Source: Rotaria socialis
Lineage: Eukaryota; Rotifera; Eurotatoria; Philodinida; Philodinidae
NCBI GenBank assembly: GCA_905331475.1
Contig: CAJNYU010000325.1
Span: forward strand, 117,491-181,490
DNA: 64,000 bases
Reading direction: 5' to 3'
Below, one piece after another: positions 47,236 through 60,457 of the stretch. Both the position numbers and the translations under genes were made by a program. The number at the start of each line of letters is the position of its first letter. Positions within the stretch are counted from its first letter, which is position 1. The notes beneath the pieces are model-generated. The model was not told the origin of the DNA. It made no database searches and saw nothing but the letters and a program-made list of their open reading frames with translations.

Positions 47236-48859
47236 ATTATGAAACAAAATGAATATAAAAATCTCTGCTTGGCATATTTAGAAATATTTCTCTTTCAAAA
47301 TAAAAGTAAGATAAAGATTGGTAATATATGTATATTATTTGAGCTGCCCTCTGAAATCAAAAAATTAATTTATTCCCAATGTATGAATATTAAAATATTT
47401 GAAGCATATGTTTCAGTAGACGACAGTAATTAACAACTTTTTTTTAACAGTAAGGATTGAAGATGAAGGAATAAAAAGGTAAAAAATGGTGATCATCTGA
47501 TCATAGAATAACTTCGGTGGGCACTTTAAACAGCTGAATTTTAGAATCGTTAACTATATCATTATTCGAATTAACCTTGTGTAGCCAAACCGAAACATCA
47601 TCCACATTCCACATTAATGGATCAAAGTATTCATCTATAACAATAAAAAGCACAATCCTTAGTAATTTTCATGTATTGAGTGCACACTTCTTAGTTTGGA
47701 TAACAATATCAGAGTACTTGAAGAGCTACCTTTATTTCTTCTTGTCGCGAATCAAATTCAAAAAATATTTGTGTTTTGGTACATTTGACAGACATGAGTC
47801 TTCTTTGGTAAAAAAAAGTGTATTAAGAGAAAATAAAAGATGGTAATAAATTATTGGAATTTCTTTGATTAATTTGCAGATGAAAGAAAAGTATTTTTGG
47901 TGTGTTTATGAAAGTATAGAGACATTTATTGGAGAAGTTTAATAAATTATCCTGTTAAATAAGAATATACATGAAAAGGATTAAAACAAAATACGGCAAT
48001 TTTTTTTCATAAATAGATGTTAATTTACTCTTTCTAGGAGCTCAATGTGCATTATCTGAGCTAATAAAACTAAATACTTCAAACTATATGATAGCTAGCA
48101 GCCCCTCTTCTTCAAATCACAATTCATTTTACAACAGTTGAAGTAAACAATACTAGACCGCATATGCATGATAAAATTTCTCTTTATTAGAGAAGCATTT
48201 GTCTTTTTTTTATTCGAAATACAAAATAAGCATACGAAGAAAGAACAAGAACACAAAGAAAATAGAATAATACTGGCTCATCACTGTTCATGTGGATACA
48301 TCTCAAGAATGGTTTTTGCTTCTAAAAGAATAATGCTTGTTTCAGTCTATTAGTAATGGATATTTCCTCATTATTTCAATCATACGATTGGTTATAGAGC
48401 TTTTACGTAAATTAGTTAAACGAATCTTTAAACATAAGAACTTCCCGTGCTTCACTGCAATGTTTTCATAGATAGTAATGTTTGGACAATGAACAGAACT
48501 TAATTCAATAAAAAATGAGAAAAATAAAATTTCTGGAATGGAATGACGATTTAGTGCAGTGCACCAAATTTCAAAGCAAAATTCGTTATTTAATATATTT
48601 ACAACTGTATACAACTAGGAATATAAAAATAAGATAAGATTCTTTTGGAAAAGAAGAATCTTATTGAATTTCAAGAATTCTAAAAGTTTTAGAAAAAACT
48701 TTCGCGTACACTGGAGACGATTTCTGTTATAGCTACCGATCAACTACTAAACATGTAAATTATACAATGGCAACGTGAAAATGAGAATGATGAAATTTAA
48801 ATACTAGTTCGGTTTTCCACTATGTTTAATGGGTTTCAGAGATATGTTCGGAAGCCAAG
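47236..48859. other. Intergenic, no clear gene
   Basis: AT-rich; the open frames of 60-90 codons lack motifs. Confidence 0.4.
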
Positions 48860-49155
48860 CTAGTATTCTGGCATACGCTTTCAACGATTCCGATCCCAAG
48901 AAACCCAAAAGGTTCTTGAAAAAAGTTGTCGACAACCGATAGGTTCCTGATGACACGCTTTAAGTTTCCGAGAAGGTTTTCAAAACAAGAACGGTTTCCT
49001 AGGATAATTTTTGGGTTTCGAAAATTGTTTGATGATTTCTGAGAAAGCTGTTAAAGGTTTCCTATCCGAATTCTCAAAAGCTGGGTGTGGGTGTGGTTGA
49101 GTTAAGAATACAGTCACATCCGCACATCTCATACCCACATCCACACTCACACCCT
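48860..49155. repeat. GGTTTCC-word repeats followed by an inverted telomere-like pair
   Basis: GGTTTCC-type words run to ~49060. At 49082-49154, GGGTGTGGGTGTGG is followed by ACCCACATCCACACTCACACCC, again a potential hairpin of bdelloid-telomere-like sequence. Confidence 0.55.
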
Positions 49156-52008
49156 TACTAGAAATTCTTCTCATTCTTGAGGGTGGGGTCTTCAAATCTA
49201 TATGAATATTGATTCTTAAACCTATACGATATCAATGTAGAAATTTCCGTAATTACCGTAATTTCCAGATAATGGCGGAAAGTACTCGAGAATCTACCCT
49301 GTGTTTTGGTTCTAATTTGCTTTCATTTTATTAGTTATTTCCAAAATTAACGGGAAATTTCTTTTTGTATGTGAAACTAATTTCAGAAATTCCCAGGATA
49401 TTTTGTTGGGTGGCATTTGAAATTATGGTATTTTCTGATAATTTTGTTTTGGACGTAATGGCAATTAGGGAAGTTTCAAGGAAATTTCTGTTGGCACTCT
49501 TGTGTGTCTTTTAATAGTGTGACAGATATTTGTTATTTCGGAAATCTGAACATACCTCTAACCATATCGGGGAGCTTTGATTCGAAACCTATCCAAATCT
49601 GATAACTTGATAGCGCATTCGAAGATAATTCTAAAGTATATAAATTTATTAATTGAATATCGTATCTTGTTCGAGATATTTAGCTTCCAAAAACTGAAAA
49701 AAGTTCGTTTTCGTTGGAACCATTTTGCTCCAAAGGAAACGTCGGACAAAACCGTTCCACCTTAGTAAAATGATCATCTCATTGAATAGTATCTACTCAG
49801 AAGGTTTCATATGTTTATCATTGAAAATGGATATATTCCAGGTATGAAATTTTGGCTAGGAAATCACAAATTGTGTTCCCCATTTAAACCCCTTTGGATA
49901 ATTTCCAATGTTTTTAAATGCACAGTATGCTAGCAGACACAAGCCATGCAAACTCTGAAAGTTTGCTTCCATTCTCATGAAGTGAATCTAGAGTCTGATA
50001 CATTCTCAAAAAGTCAACCTCATATTATTTGACCCGTATCTTTATGAAAATAAAACTAAACATTAAATAATTTAATACCAAAACAATCAGCAGAAATCCT
50101 TCTGCAAGTTCTGAACGTTTCAAGAAAAATGCGTTTTTTATTTACTGTAAAAAAAAGAAAAGTGTACTTTTTGTATTTGACCTGTATCTTCACGAAAATA
50201 GAATTTATTTCAGAAAAGTTTATTACCAAAATGATCAGCGAAAAATTTTCTACAAATCCTGCTACTTTGAATGGATTCTCGTGAAATGACCCAATAATTA
50301 TTTTCATTCTTTAAATGTTATACGAAAAAAATGATGAAGAATAAAACGTTAGACATAGAATTTCCATTCATCTTTGATTTGTAGGTTTTTTTTATCAAAG
50401 ATTCTTCCCTCCTTTAATAGCATTTGTTTGCGTCTAGGGTTGAGAAAAAGGTTAAGCTGAATATGTTTGTTTGAATTAGAAACTTTGTTTTCTTTTTCAA
50501 TTTTCTCTTACGAATCTTAATGAAACGCAGGGTAGCACAACATTTATTTTTTGATGAACATTCTTGACATAATGATTATGTATTCAGGTTAATCATTTAT
50601 ATTATTTAGAGCTGTCTGTTCATAGATCATCTCTAATTTAAAAAGTGTCATCCAATAAATAAATGGATAAAAAGAGCAATTCCTTGATCAATTTTATTTT
50701 TATTTTTACTCTATTCACAATGCAACAATATCAATAAACTTTCATACAACATCCCGTAAGAAAGCAATTAAACATGTAGGTGAAGACAGTTTGTCTAAAG
50801 TTTAGATAACGAAAAGTAGTTGTGCTTTGGTTTAATAGTTAGCTGCATTTTGTACAACCAATAATATATTGAATTTTATTCAACTGCAATTGGGGAAAAG
50901 CCTTAGAAATTTTTTTTGGAACCTTTTTCCAATGAATAAATGCAATAAAATTAAACAAAAAAAAAACAATCAAACAATAATTGTATTAAAATTAATTAAA
51001 TTCACCAAAACATTTACTGAACAGAATAAAGGTCATTAGCCAGATTGAAAAATGATGTTGTTATTTGTTGTTTTGTGCACGCTAAACAGCAAGATTACAG
51101 ATTAATGTTTATCAAAACTTTTTAAAAACATTAGCGAGCGTTACAACAGTATCTGATTCATTAACTAAATACATTGACGTGTCTTGCAAGATAAGTATCG
51201 GCTGTTATCATATCTTTTAAGCTTTGTGGACTAAAAGAAAATAAAAATAATAGGTAAAAGATGAATGCTACGAAAGTAACACCCTCACGTTTTGAAACAA
51301 CATGGAAAACACACGGATCGTGCACCGATTGCTGTTGTTAAAGTTTGCCAATCGTTTTGATTTGATCGTTGAGGAAGATTTTCTTCACTAAATTTTTGTA
51401 AACGACTCTTTGGAAACCCATCTGTATAATATTTCTAAAGAATTAAGTAAAGCATTTTTAGTCAAGAGTTGAAAATGGCACAGTGCTCACATACTGACGA
51501 GAAAATTATTTTTGATTTTACTTAAATACAATCTAGCTTCGAGATTTATTTCATAGGGACAAAATATCATTGCTGAAACAAAATTTAGAACTATTTCAGT
51601 TCGATTTCTATGATGTTTATAGAGATTTTTGAACGAGAGATATCTTTTAATCAGTTCAAGAATGCTAAGTTTAATAGAACTCTTTCAATCGAGTTAGTCA
51701 TCATTTTAAGTAAAAGACACTTGATTGTATTACAATGCTCAAGGCCTCTAATGATAACAAAGTCTGCATGACACAGACGTATTTAAATCCTTCATTTATC
51801 GACATATGTACATCTTCAAACTGATTGTGTCTATCATTTATTTCTTCCCATCAATGAAAAATTTCATATACGAATAGAATGATGGAAAAGCAATAAAAAC
51901 AGAAGAATATTTTTAAGTACATGATAACTAAATCATGTAACAGTATACAGAAGAAAAATAGATGATTTATTAGTTAGTATCGTCAGAATGAATTCTATGA
52001 ACTAATTA
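49156..52008. other. Intergenic, mostly featureless
   Basis: AT-rich. Near 49240-49500 there are repeated AATTTCC/GGAAATT words. A degenerate direct repeat is listed separately. No gene recognised. Confidence 0.4.
50020..50305. repeat. Two degenerate direct repeats of ~140 bp
   Basis: TATTTGACCCGTATCTTTATGAAAATA (from ~50026) and TATTTGACCTGTATCTTCACGAAAATA (from ~50176) begin two related units. Both continue through ATACCAAAACAATCAGC / TTACCAAAATGATCAGC and end in a Ca-type CTTCTGCAAG / CTACAAATCCTG segment. Confidence 0.55.
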
Positions 52009-52016
52009 AACAGAAC

Positions 52017-52542
52017 TAGGGATGTGCGGCGTCAGTAGCAACACCGAAAACAAAACGTCACTTTTGCCACCGGCAATGATCCTCAGTGCGCACTGATGGG
52101 TTCAGCGCCACTGACCACCGAAGTATTGATCACGCTGACTTCACTGATATCTCTTAATTAATTGTTACATAATACTGCAAGACATGTACTTTAAATAAAC
52201 AAAGAGTGATCATAAAGTAGAAGCATGTTTTTTTGTCGAAGATTTTCACTTATAACTTATTTATCTAATTCTTCGACGAAAATGTATTAATTTTTTTCAC
52301 GTTTTTAATACTCTAACCATTAATTTTCCTGACAAATATATGCATCTACTTTATGATCATTCTTTGCTTATTTAAAGCACATGTCTTGCAGTATTATGTA
52401 TCAATTAATTAAGAGATATCAGTGATGCCGGCATCAGTGTGATCAATATTTCGGTGGTCAGTGGCGCTGAACCCATCAATGCGCACTGAGCGTCGCTGTC
52501 GGCGACTATCGTTGTTCAGCAAATGCACATCGCGCATGCCCA
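52017..52542. mobile_element. hAT-like foldback MITE (526 bp) with 8-bp target duplication
   Basis: The ends are TAGGGATGTGC on the left and, reverse-complemented, TGGGCATGCGCGATGTGC on the right. From CTCAGTGCGCACTGATGGGT inwards the two arms are >90% inverted-identical by eye for ~150 bp (e.g. GGGTTCAGCGCCACTGACCA in both). The flanks AACAGAAC (52009-52016) and AACAGAAA (52543-52550) match at 7 of 8 positions, as expected of hAT insertions. No transposase inside. Confidence 0.85.
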
Positions 52543-52785
52543 AACAGAAAATATCAAGTTTTTCATGCTATAACAATAAAGAACTATTCGCTTTAGTTCA
52601 CACTATATTAATAGTCATGATTATATTCATGTAGAATAATAGAAGAATCTTTTCTAGTTATACTTGCTGCTGAAAAAGAAGATTCTTATTGAAAATTCAC
52701 AGAAAAATATGCTATAAAAACCTCAGGATTTATACCTATCTAAAATGGTTCGAATAATTTATTAATTCAAAGGATATGGAGATTT

Positions 52786-55207
52786 CTATGTACAGCCTTC
52801 GAATGAAAATTGTTCCTAAAAATTGTACAAATATTGAGGGGTGTCCAAGGACTGAGAATTAGGAATTCCTATTTCTCAGTTCTTGGACACTGCTGGATGA
52901 AGATACTTACTTTAACTGTATCATATCCATCAATAATCAAAGCAATAACTAAACTTGATACAACATAAATGAATAAGCATATAAATGAATATAAATATAT
53001 TTTTGAGAACAGCCATACATAAACCGATTCGGTTTCTATATTAGCATATGTAGCGTACATATCATCGCCATTAATTAATCCAAACAATGTTTCAAACGTT
53101 GTTGATAAAGTTCGAAATTTAGTATGATAAGGACCTAGTACAATCCATCCACAAAACATAAATCCACAATAAATAATAAATGAACATAAAAGAAATCGAA
53201 GAATTAATGGTAAGGCTTTTTGAGCTGTTTCAAATAATAGCTAAAATAATTCAATTAAAGTTAAACGATCTAATTGATTGGCTGATTTACTTACATTATA
53301 TTTAGGGAAGAATGATAAATAACGTAGAATACAAAACCAAGAAAATAAACTACTTAAACCAAGTAATAAACCGGCTGCATTATATAAATCAATCGTCTAA
53401 TAATGACAAAAGAAAGTTCCGATGAAAGTTTATCTTATTAAATTATTGCTTTTAAATGTGATGTTTCTTCTCATTGAAATAATTCATTTCTCGATGTAAT
53501 TCTATTCTTTTATGAGACTTCTAGGCATTGACTAACAATTATGGAAATACTTGAGAAAGTAAACCGTATCAACAAAGATAATTAAGAAAAAAAATGATTC
53601 TTTTTTTATGCATAAAAGATTTTCATATTACTTTAAATAAAATTGCAATTTTAATAATTGTTCCTGGTATAACCAATAGATCTGTTATTATCATAAGAAA
53701 ATACCAGAAAGAATAAAAAATTTGTATATCACTCCAAGTTAATGGACTCTCATTAGACCGTTCTCGAGAATAATATCGGCGAACTTCTTTACATAAACAA
53801 TGTCCAAACCATAATGATCGTGCACAAAGAATAAATGAAATAACACTTATAAATAAAACCATACAGTCCAAAGTAATTAATAAATTACGACGAATTAAAC
53901 TAAAACTTGCATTCTGTTGTACCACTTTTTGATTACACGTACGAAAGTATGCTTCTGAATTAAGATGTTGAAGAATTTTTCCTGTTCGAACATTATTATC
54001 AAATACTATCTAAAGAGAATATTTTGTTTTCTAGAAAAGCAAATGTCCGTCTTCTTTTTCAGTCAAATACTTTGATTAAAAAATGATAACAATCAGGTAG
54101 ACTAAACGGTTTTTGATTTTTAATTTGAACAGCATGTAAACTGAATTCAATTGTTAATAAATTCAGCCTGAAATTAATATGAAAAAAAAGCTTTGCATAA
54201 AACAAGAGTTCAGAAACCTTTTTCTTACCCACAATAATTTATTGTTTCATTATGCACTCTTAATAAATATTTTTCGAAATCAAAATCATTTGATGCATTA
54301 ATAGCAAAACAAACTGAAGAAAAAGACTAGAGTAAATATTCTGATTAATTAAAATTTTCTTTACTATTTTCAGTATGCGAATCTAATACGTAAGTATGGG
54401 TAGCTGGATCAATGCGGCATGTTTTAAAACGATTTAAACATACATTAACCAAACGTCCAGTTGATTCTGAATATGATCTCGATGATTTGTCTGTTGAATG
54501 GTCATGATAGTCAAATAAGCCTAATGATATATCTGTCACATTATCGAACTAAACATTGATAATTATGTATATATGCATCTGTATATATATGTATATATTC
54601 AATAGAAAAATATTTAATAGAAGAATTTACTCGTTTTACAGCATAATTGATTGAATCCATGAAATCTTGATGAGTATAAACAGCAAAATCGCCCGATGCT
54701 CTTGGATATGGCAATGTTTCATCTTCGGAACTCCAACCACGGACAAATAAATGATGAAATGTTATATTACTTTCAGATAAATACATCACATGTGTTTCTC
54801 TTTCAATACCAAAAACATATAACTATGCAAAACAGAAAAAAACAGAATATTGTTAGAATTTTGTTTGTATGTTATAAAGAATAAAAATAAACCTGTGAGG
54901 TTAAAATTAAAATTTTAATAAATTGAAACCATGCTTTCCATGGACATTGTCGTTTCACATGCCATTTCCAGCATGGTGACATTAAAAAGAATCGCAATTT
55001 GGCTCGTAAATGTGTACCGTAATCATGGGAACAACTTCCATTGGATGCTCTTGTCGATGGCGGCTGTTCAATTACAACTGTGGGAGTTGATGTTGCATCT
55101 ACATTATTCTGTAAATCATCAAATGGCAAATTTAGTAAGGGTACAGTGTCGCGTTTTATACCGCTTGATATTCTATCAGATGGCGATAAAAATAAAGAAC
55201 GAGTCAT
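52786..55207 (-). CDS. MCOLN: Mucolipin (TRPML) cation channel, 9 exons
   Basis: Exons 55207-54893, 54822-54631, 54548-54365, 54313-54229, 54167-54071, 54009-53632, 53396-53295, 53240-52911 and a tiny last exon 52815-52786. All introns are GT-AG and the frame closes at 570 residues (mucolipin-1 is 580). The cytosolic N-terminus leads into a [17 protein letters not shown]1. A luminal domain between TM1 and TM2 includes FHHLFVRGW and [25 protein letters not shown] marks TM2. The pore region reads [14 protein letters not shown], with the NGDD selectivity motif, next to [19 protein letters not shown]6 is [17 protein letters not shown]. Mucolipins release Ca2+ from late endosomes and lysosomes in response to PI(3,5)P2. 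The C-tail after TM6 is very short (~15 residues); the alternative of not splicing intron 8 would read 13 residues into the palindrome and stop. Confidence 0.92.
52841..52890. repeat. 50-bp near-perfect palindrome in the last TRPML intron
   Basis: The half-sites GTGTCCAAGGACTGAGAATT+AGGAA and the reverse complement of the right half differ at only 2 of 25 positions, with no spacer; the centre is GGAATTCC. It lies wholly inside the predicted 95-nt intron 52816-52910. Confidence 0.9.
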
Positions 55208-58200
55208 TATTTTGATTGAAAATGAATCAAAAGAGATTATTTTGTAGATGTAAATTCTCACTTTGCAATCAAACTTTTCATTGTAAGGAGTTGATTGAAT
55301 AGCGTAGGTAACCGTTTGAATAATTTTTTTATATTTGTTCTATTTCTTATCAATTGCACATACCTTGCACTTGTGCGAGACTTTTTGCTTTTGTTCGTAT
55401 CAAAGGATAAATAAAACACATGTTGTGTACGCTGATATTTTATCTGTAAATATAGAAAAAAAATGGAACTTCTTTTCTTCTTCGTCTTTGCTTTCTATAT
55501 GTCAAGAGAACGAGGAGATAAAACTAATCGATTTTTGTTGGTTGAATAACAATTCTGTGTTTAGTCTTGACAGATGTATTACTACCATTGGATAATTGTT
55601 TGATGAATATGTTGATCATTTGAAAGTTGTTTCTGAGTTTGTATAGAATTTTTTTAAACCTATCACAATGTAAATGCATTAAAAGATGAGGCGTCACTTG
55701 ATTCGCTATTAACGCAGGTAGACAAAAAAATACATAGATATCAATAAAGTGATCCAAATTAAAGAAATTCGATCTTTTCACGCATTTCATGTGCCAAGAA
55801 AGGAAGAAAATAATATTTTGTTTCATATAAAAAAAATGAAAAACGGAAGCAATTGTTCCATGATGTTTTTGTCTTTATCGAAAAATACCGAATTTTATTC
55901 TAAATGTGAAGTTTATTAACGAATCGACTGATTAACCACAGATAAATTGGCAACCATCTGACTAGGCCACCAAGTTAGTGTAATGTGCAGTCTACTTGAA
56001 AAACAAGATGCTAGCAAACAATGAGCACTAAAATAGTTGAAACTAAAGTACCGTGTTTTGGATACATTGTAATGAATGCTATATTTTCATTTCGCGTATG
56101 TTGCTGAGAAATATACAATTAAACAGGAAAACCGAGCTTCTCATCAGCTGGCAATGTGGAACTTGATCCCAATCTCAGTTATCGAAAGGAGATTTAAAAA
56201 ATCGTCATTATTTCACAAAAACAATCAGAAAAGACAGTCGGGAAAACTAAACTTTGGATTTTGTTTCTAAGAAGTCAATGATTTTTGCTTCGTATTTTTC
56301 TCATTCGCACGGAAGAGATAAATACATGAATTTCTTATCAGAGCTTCGATGACAATATTTTTACTTGTCCTTCTAGAACCTTTTCAAGTGCAAGTGACAT
56401 ATATAGTTTTACGCGTAGTATTTGCAATTGTCCTAGCCCTGATTCTGATATCCCTTTTAGTCCCCAGAAAATAATATCGTAGCCATACTCGTTCATCTTT
56501 TCTAGACGATTGTTTTTGTGATAATCTACTGGCAGCCGTATGAGTTGATAACTAACTCAGATGTGTTTAATCAATAGATTGGTTACTTATCGATTAAAAA
56601 TTCAATCAACAAAGTTGAAATTAGCAGCGAAGAAAAAATGAATTGATCCATAATAAATCAGTTCTCTTATATTATTTCGATATTACACGATATTGATAAT
56701 CAACTTTATTGAGTGGCCAATAAACTAGATTGTATTTGAATGACGCTCGAATACAAAATACATGTGAAAGAGGAATCTTGGTTTAGAAGAAAAAGTATAT
56801 ATAATAAGACACGAGTAATTGTGCTTGTGAAGTATCGCAAAGCATGCCTGTGCTGTTCTTTGAATTTTACAGATTAGCGTGCATTTGTTGTATAATTCGT
56901 TTTGCTTAATTTTTATTTTATTCAAGGAAAAGAGAGATGAATTATAACAAGAAGAATAAAGAAACGCCATAGCACTTAAGAAAATACAACGGGGATAAAT
57001 AAATCAATGAATTTCGATTACGAATTTGACTCTTATTTATGTGTCGCTACGACTCAACGTTGTCGATTAGTAAGAGTAAGAGAAAGGCAATGATGTAATT
57101 AAATAATTTTTAATATTCTTTTTAATAAAAATAAGCTGAGAAAATATGTTGTTAGGCACGTCTCTTTGGAAAAAATAAAAAATTTGAAATTTTCAAATTG
57201 AAGAAGAAAAGAATGCATTAAAATAATGTGAAGTTTTATTTGATGAGAACTTATAGAGTCTAAAATGGGTGCGAGTGTAAATCTGCGGATGCGTAAAGGG
57301 AAAAATAATAATGACATCCACATTCATCAAATTGAAACAAGTAATTCTGTGAATAATTTCTTATTTTAATTTCAATTAGAAGTCAATGAAAGGGAAAAAA
57401 CATGGATAAGACCACGTAACAATGGATATGCTTAAATTATGTTTGGCGTAAGTAAACGTTTTCATAGTAATTCATGTCATTTCCTAATAAATAAATAAAT
57501 AAATGAAAACGAAAAGAATTAAAATCATATGAAAAGAGTAATAATATAGAGACATGAAATTCAGCGACAGTACGCAACAATAAAAAAGCGTATTAAGTCA
57601 TTGCTAGGTAAAATAAACTTCCAATAAATTTTAAAAAAATACGCATGTCTAAACAATTTTTTAAAATAATACAGTTAATTAATAAAATTGTAAGTACTAC
57701 GTAGATATGGTTTTTCTACGTAGGATTATAAAAGACAACATCGGTGCTTATCCATGAATAAATATTTGCGGGCCTTTTCTTCGAAGGTTATAACGTCCGA
57801 ATAAACTTTTTTTTCACGAATTCGGTTTTACATCTCCAATAAAATTATTCGTAAATTCAATTGTATATTCTACATGAACAATTTCTCTATCAGATGCTCT
57901 TCTTTGCGTTTAATAGTACATCTTTGATTAAAATTAATTGGTTAATTAATGCGACGCGAAGCAGAAGCATTTCTGTAGTCCGTCGCGAGTTTTCTTTTTC
58001 TTTTGTTTTCTCGACGTACGCATCTTTTTCATCATTTTGTGACCCGATGATCTCGAGTGCCAAAAATCATAGAAAACTCATTGAAATGGGAGATGAAAGT
58101 ATCGAGATCGAACTTCTGACATATTTTTTCTATTCTTTAATCTGATATTCTGTTCACTCACAAATGTGGTTCCAAAATGACGCAAATGAAAGGAATTATC

Positions 58201-58739
58201 GTTTCAAAATTCGAGATAATTAAAATGATGTAATGAAAAAATATTAGTCACTAGTCTATTCATTCACAGCTAAAACTACATAATAAATCATAGATATATT
58301 TAAACGTTCAATCGAAATCGTTCTATGTGAACACGCTCATAAGCCTTGATAGAGAAGTTCTCGTAGTGATAGATTCGACAATAGCTGTGTTGAGTGTATT
58401 TGAAATTTCGATCATCTGCTCCATTGAAACTTTTTTTGTTTTTTATTACAACTGCTAAAGACAAGAAAAGGTGTATATTCCAAGGGAATATGAAACTAAT
58501 CAGGTCAAAACGATGTCTAATTAATTTTAAGATTGCTTGTTCCTTTTCCGTTAAATTTTTTATTTTTTCATGTACTTGGCTTGTGCTTGGCATCGCATTT
58601 CGTATACGAGTGAAACTCAAACGCCATCTAGTTTCTTGTTGTACGTATGAATCGTGAGATACAGAACAAGTAAAAATGTATTTGTATGTACACAGAATCG
58701 ATTCTCATCAAATAAAAATAAAAAATAAAAGTATTTGTT
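55208..58739. other. Long intergenic stretch, no supported gene
   Basis: AT-rich. A 100-codon minus-strand frame at 55524-55826 has a hydrophobic stretch and a basic tail like the end of a 7TM receptor, but nothing upstream supports it. Other frames are shadow-like. Confidence 0.4.
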
Positions 58740-58912
58740 CTCATCGGTTTGAAAGACGGCGCCGGTGCCATTGAGGTTAAGCTCTTTCAAGTGGATTTTT
58801 GGACATCAGCCTGCATCATTCGGACCCGTGCCACGGATGGTCTCGACATTGCAGTGTCGTCGTGTTCGGTCCACTCCAGTCTCCTTCGGGAAACAGAAAC
58901 CCTCTTATTAAA
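58740..58912. repeat. GC-rich island, possible SINE
   Basis: From ACGGCGCCGGTGCCATTGAG to CCTTCGGGAAACAGAAACCC the sequence is far richer in GC than the surrounding AT-rich DNA and ends in an A-rich tail (AAATAAAAAATAAAA). GTGTTCGGTCC resembles a B-box. A mobile Pol III element is likely, but the head could not be assigned to a tRNA. Confidence 0.35.
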
Positions 58913-59236
58913 TAAAAAATAAAATTCATTCACGACTGTCTAACATTAACTATGTGATACATGTGGAATAATTGTATTCCTATTCATACCAATATATTGG
59001 TTTAAAAATGTCAAGTTCGATATCTTTTCACAAATTCGTTAAATACAAAAATTAGTTTTAATAATAAAGATAGTGTAAGTTTTGAAATTGATCCAAAATT
59101 GTATTCATCTTTAAAGAAAAAAATAGATAATCATACTTTTATTTTGAAATCTTTCAAATTTAGATAAAATTTTTAATACATTAACAAGTGCTCGATTTGC
59201 TTCATCCATCAGTCAAACAACATCCGGTTCTTTAAG
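58913..59236. other. Intergenic, no feature seen
   Basis: AT-rich. Confidence 0.4.
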
Positions 59237-59362
59237 ATGTGGGTGTGTGTGGTATGAAGGGTGGGTCTTAATGTTATGGACACCCACACCCATATCCTCA
59301 GGAGGGAGGGGGGGAATGTTCGATGTACACATATGTCACTATCTTGAGGGTGTGGGTGTATA
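59237..59362. repeat. Inverted telomere-like tracts
   Basis: GATGTGGGTGTGTGTGG and GGGTGGG on the left, ACACCCACACCCATATCC in the middle, and GGGTGTGGGTGTATAG at the right end. The first and second can pair; the third reverses again. Confidence 0.6.
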
Positions 59363-59420
59363 GAAAATCTATCGTACTACACAAGTTCGATTAGAAGTTG
59401 TTACTATAAAACTTTCGTCA
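59347..59420. repeat. Dispersed repeat, copy 1 (AAAATCTATCGT...)
   Basis: GGTGTGGGTGTATAGAAAATCTATCGT, CACAAGTTCGATTAGAAGTT and ACTATAAAACTTTCGTC recur in order with substitutions at 61463-61535. Confidence 0.5.
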
Positions 59421-60360
59421 GCTGGATATTGGATAGCAAAAATTGGAGAAAGTCTCCATCCACTCACAACGTTGCGTCAACGCATCTAAGAACAAGTTTA
59501 TGAAATGACACTAAACATTCTCACTCCAATTCATATAATTAATAGAAAAATAGTATCGAAACAAAATATGTCTTATTCAAATCAAAGTTTTTATATACTA
59601 TCGTAAGTCGTCCACAATCCAGATATTAACCTATTTTACATCATCATACAACATACTTGAATTCTATGATGAAACTGTTAATTAAGTGTTTATTTAATTT
59701 CTCGATCATAAAATAAATATCGACTGCTGTTTATTCGATAGTGACATTCCTATAATAAGCACATGTTAATCAGTATCATTTTTAAAAACTTATATTCACA
59801 AAAATGAATTTTAAATAATTGTAAGATTTCATCTGTATTAGCATCCTGTTGATTACAATGAAAAATAATGAAAATAAAAATTTTGATTACCTCGACACCA
59901 TGAGAAACGTTTTTAATATTTATTTGAAAATACTACCTGTTCTCATATATAAGAATTATATGAAGAATAAATCAATTTTCTATTGAATTTCAAATATATT
60001 TTTCGAATGAGAATTCTAACGCAACAATAAGTTTAAATTAATTAGAGATACAATAGATTACTCTACCCTATTGCTTGTTACTATTCATTGTTAAAAATTT
60101 CTATTGTCTTCATTCGAGCAAACATTCAGTAATTACCAAATTGTTTATTCAGAATTAAATAATTTCGTCCAAAAAGAATAATTTCCTTTTCTTCTTCCTT
60201 TGAATGCGTATTGTTATGTACGCAATACTTTTTCAAAGTGTGCATGCTTGAAAAAAGAAAAGAAGTGGTAAAGCTAATAGAAATGGATTGAGTTACGTCG
60301 CTTTTCAAAAAAAGGTAAAAAAAAGACGTTTGAAAAAAATATCGACTAAACCTTACGAGT
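59421..60360. other. Intergenic, no feature seen
   Basis: AT-rich; no gene. Confidence 0.4.
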
Positions 60361-60378
60361 TGAAAAAATTTCTTTCCA

Positions 60379-60400
60379 ACAACAACAACAACAACAACAG
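60379..60400. repeat. (CAA)n microsatellite
   Basis: About seven consecutive CAA units on the plus strand. Confidence 0.8.
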
Positions 60401-60457
60401 TAGCACATCAACTGCTTTCACATCTTCGATCGTGGTAAGTTATTAGGAACCCATACA

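Noticed and set aside
47212-47433. 73-codon plus-strand frame
   Set aside because: Starts in the 67-bp tandem repeat; composition is Lys/Ile/Asn-rich as expected from AT-rich noncoding DNA.
52869-52910. Extension of the TRPML coding region to a stop in the palindrome
   Set aside because: A GTAAGT donor directly follows the conserved GYDTVK and a phase-matching acceptor lies 95 nt on, so the read-through end is less likely than splicing, though not excluded.
55524-55826. Minus-strand 100-codon frame resembling the last span and tail of a 7TM receptor
   Set aside because: Only one hydrophobic stretch plus a basic tail is visible and no upstream spans were found; too little to call a gene.
58740-58912. 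5S rRNA or snRNA gene
   Set aside because: GC-rich, but the sequence does not match the conserved core of 5S rRNA or the common spliceosomal RNAs as I know them.
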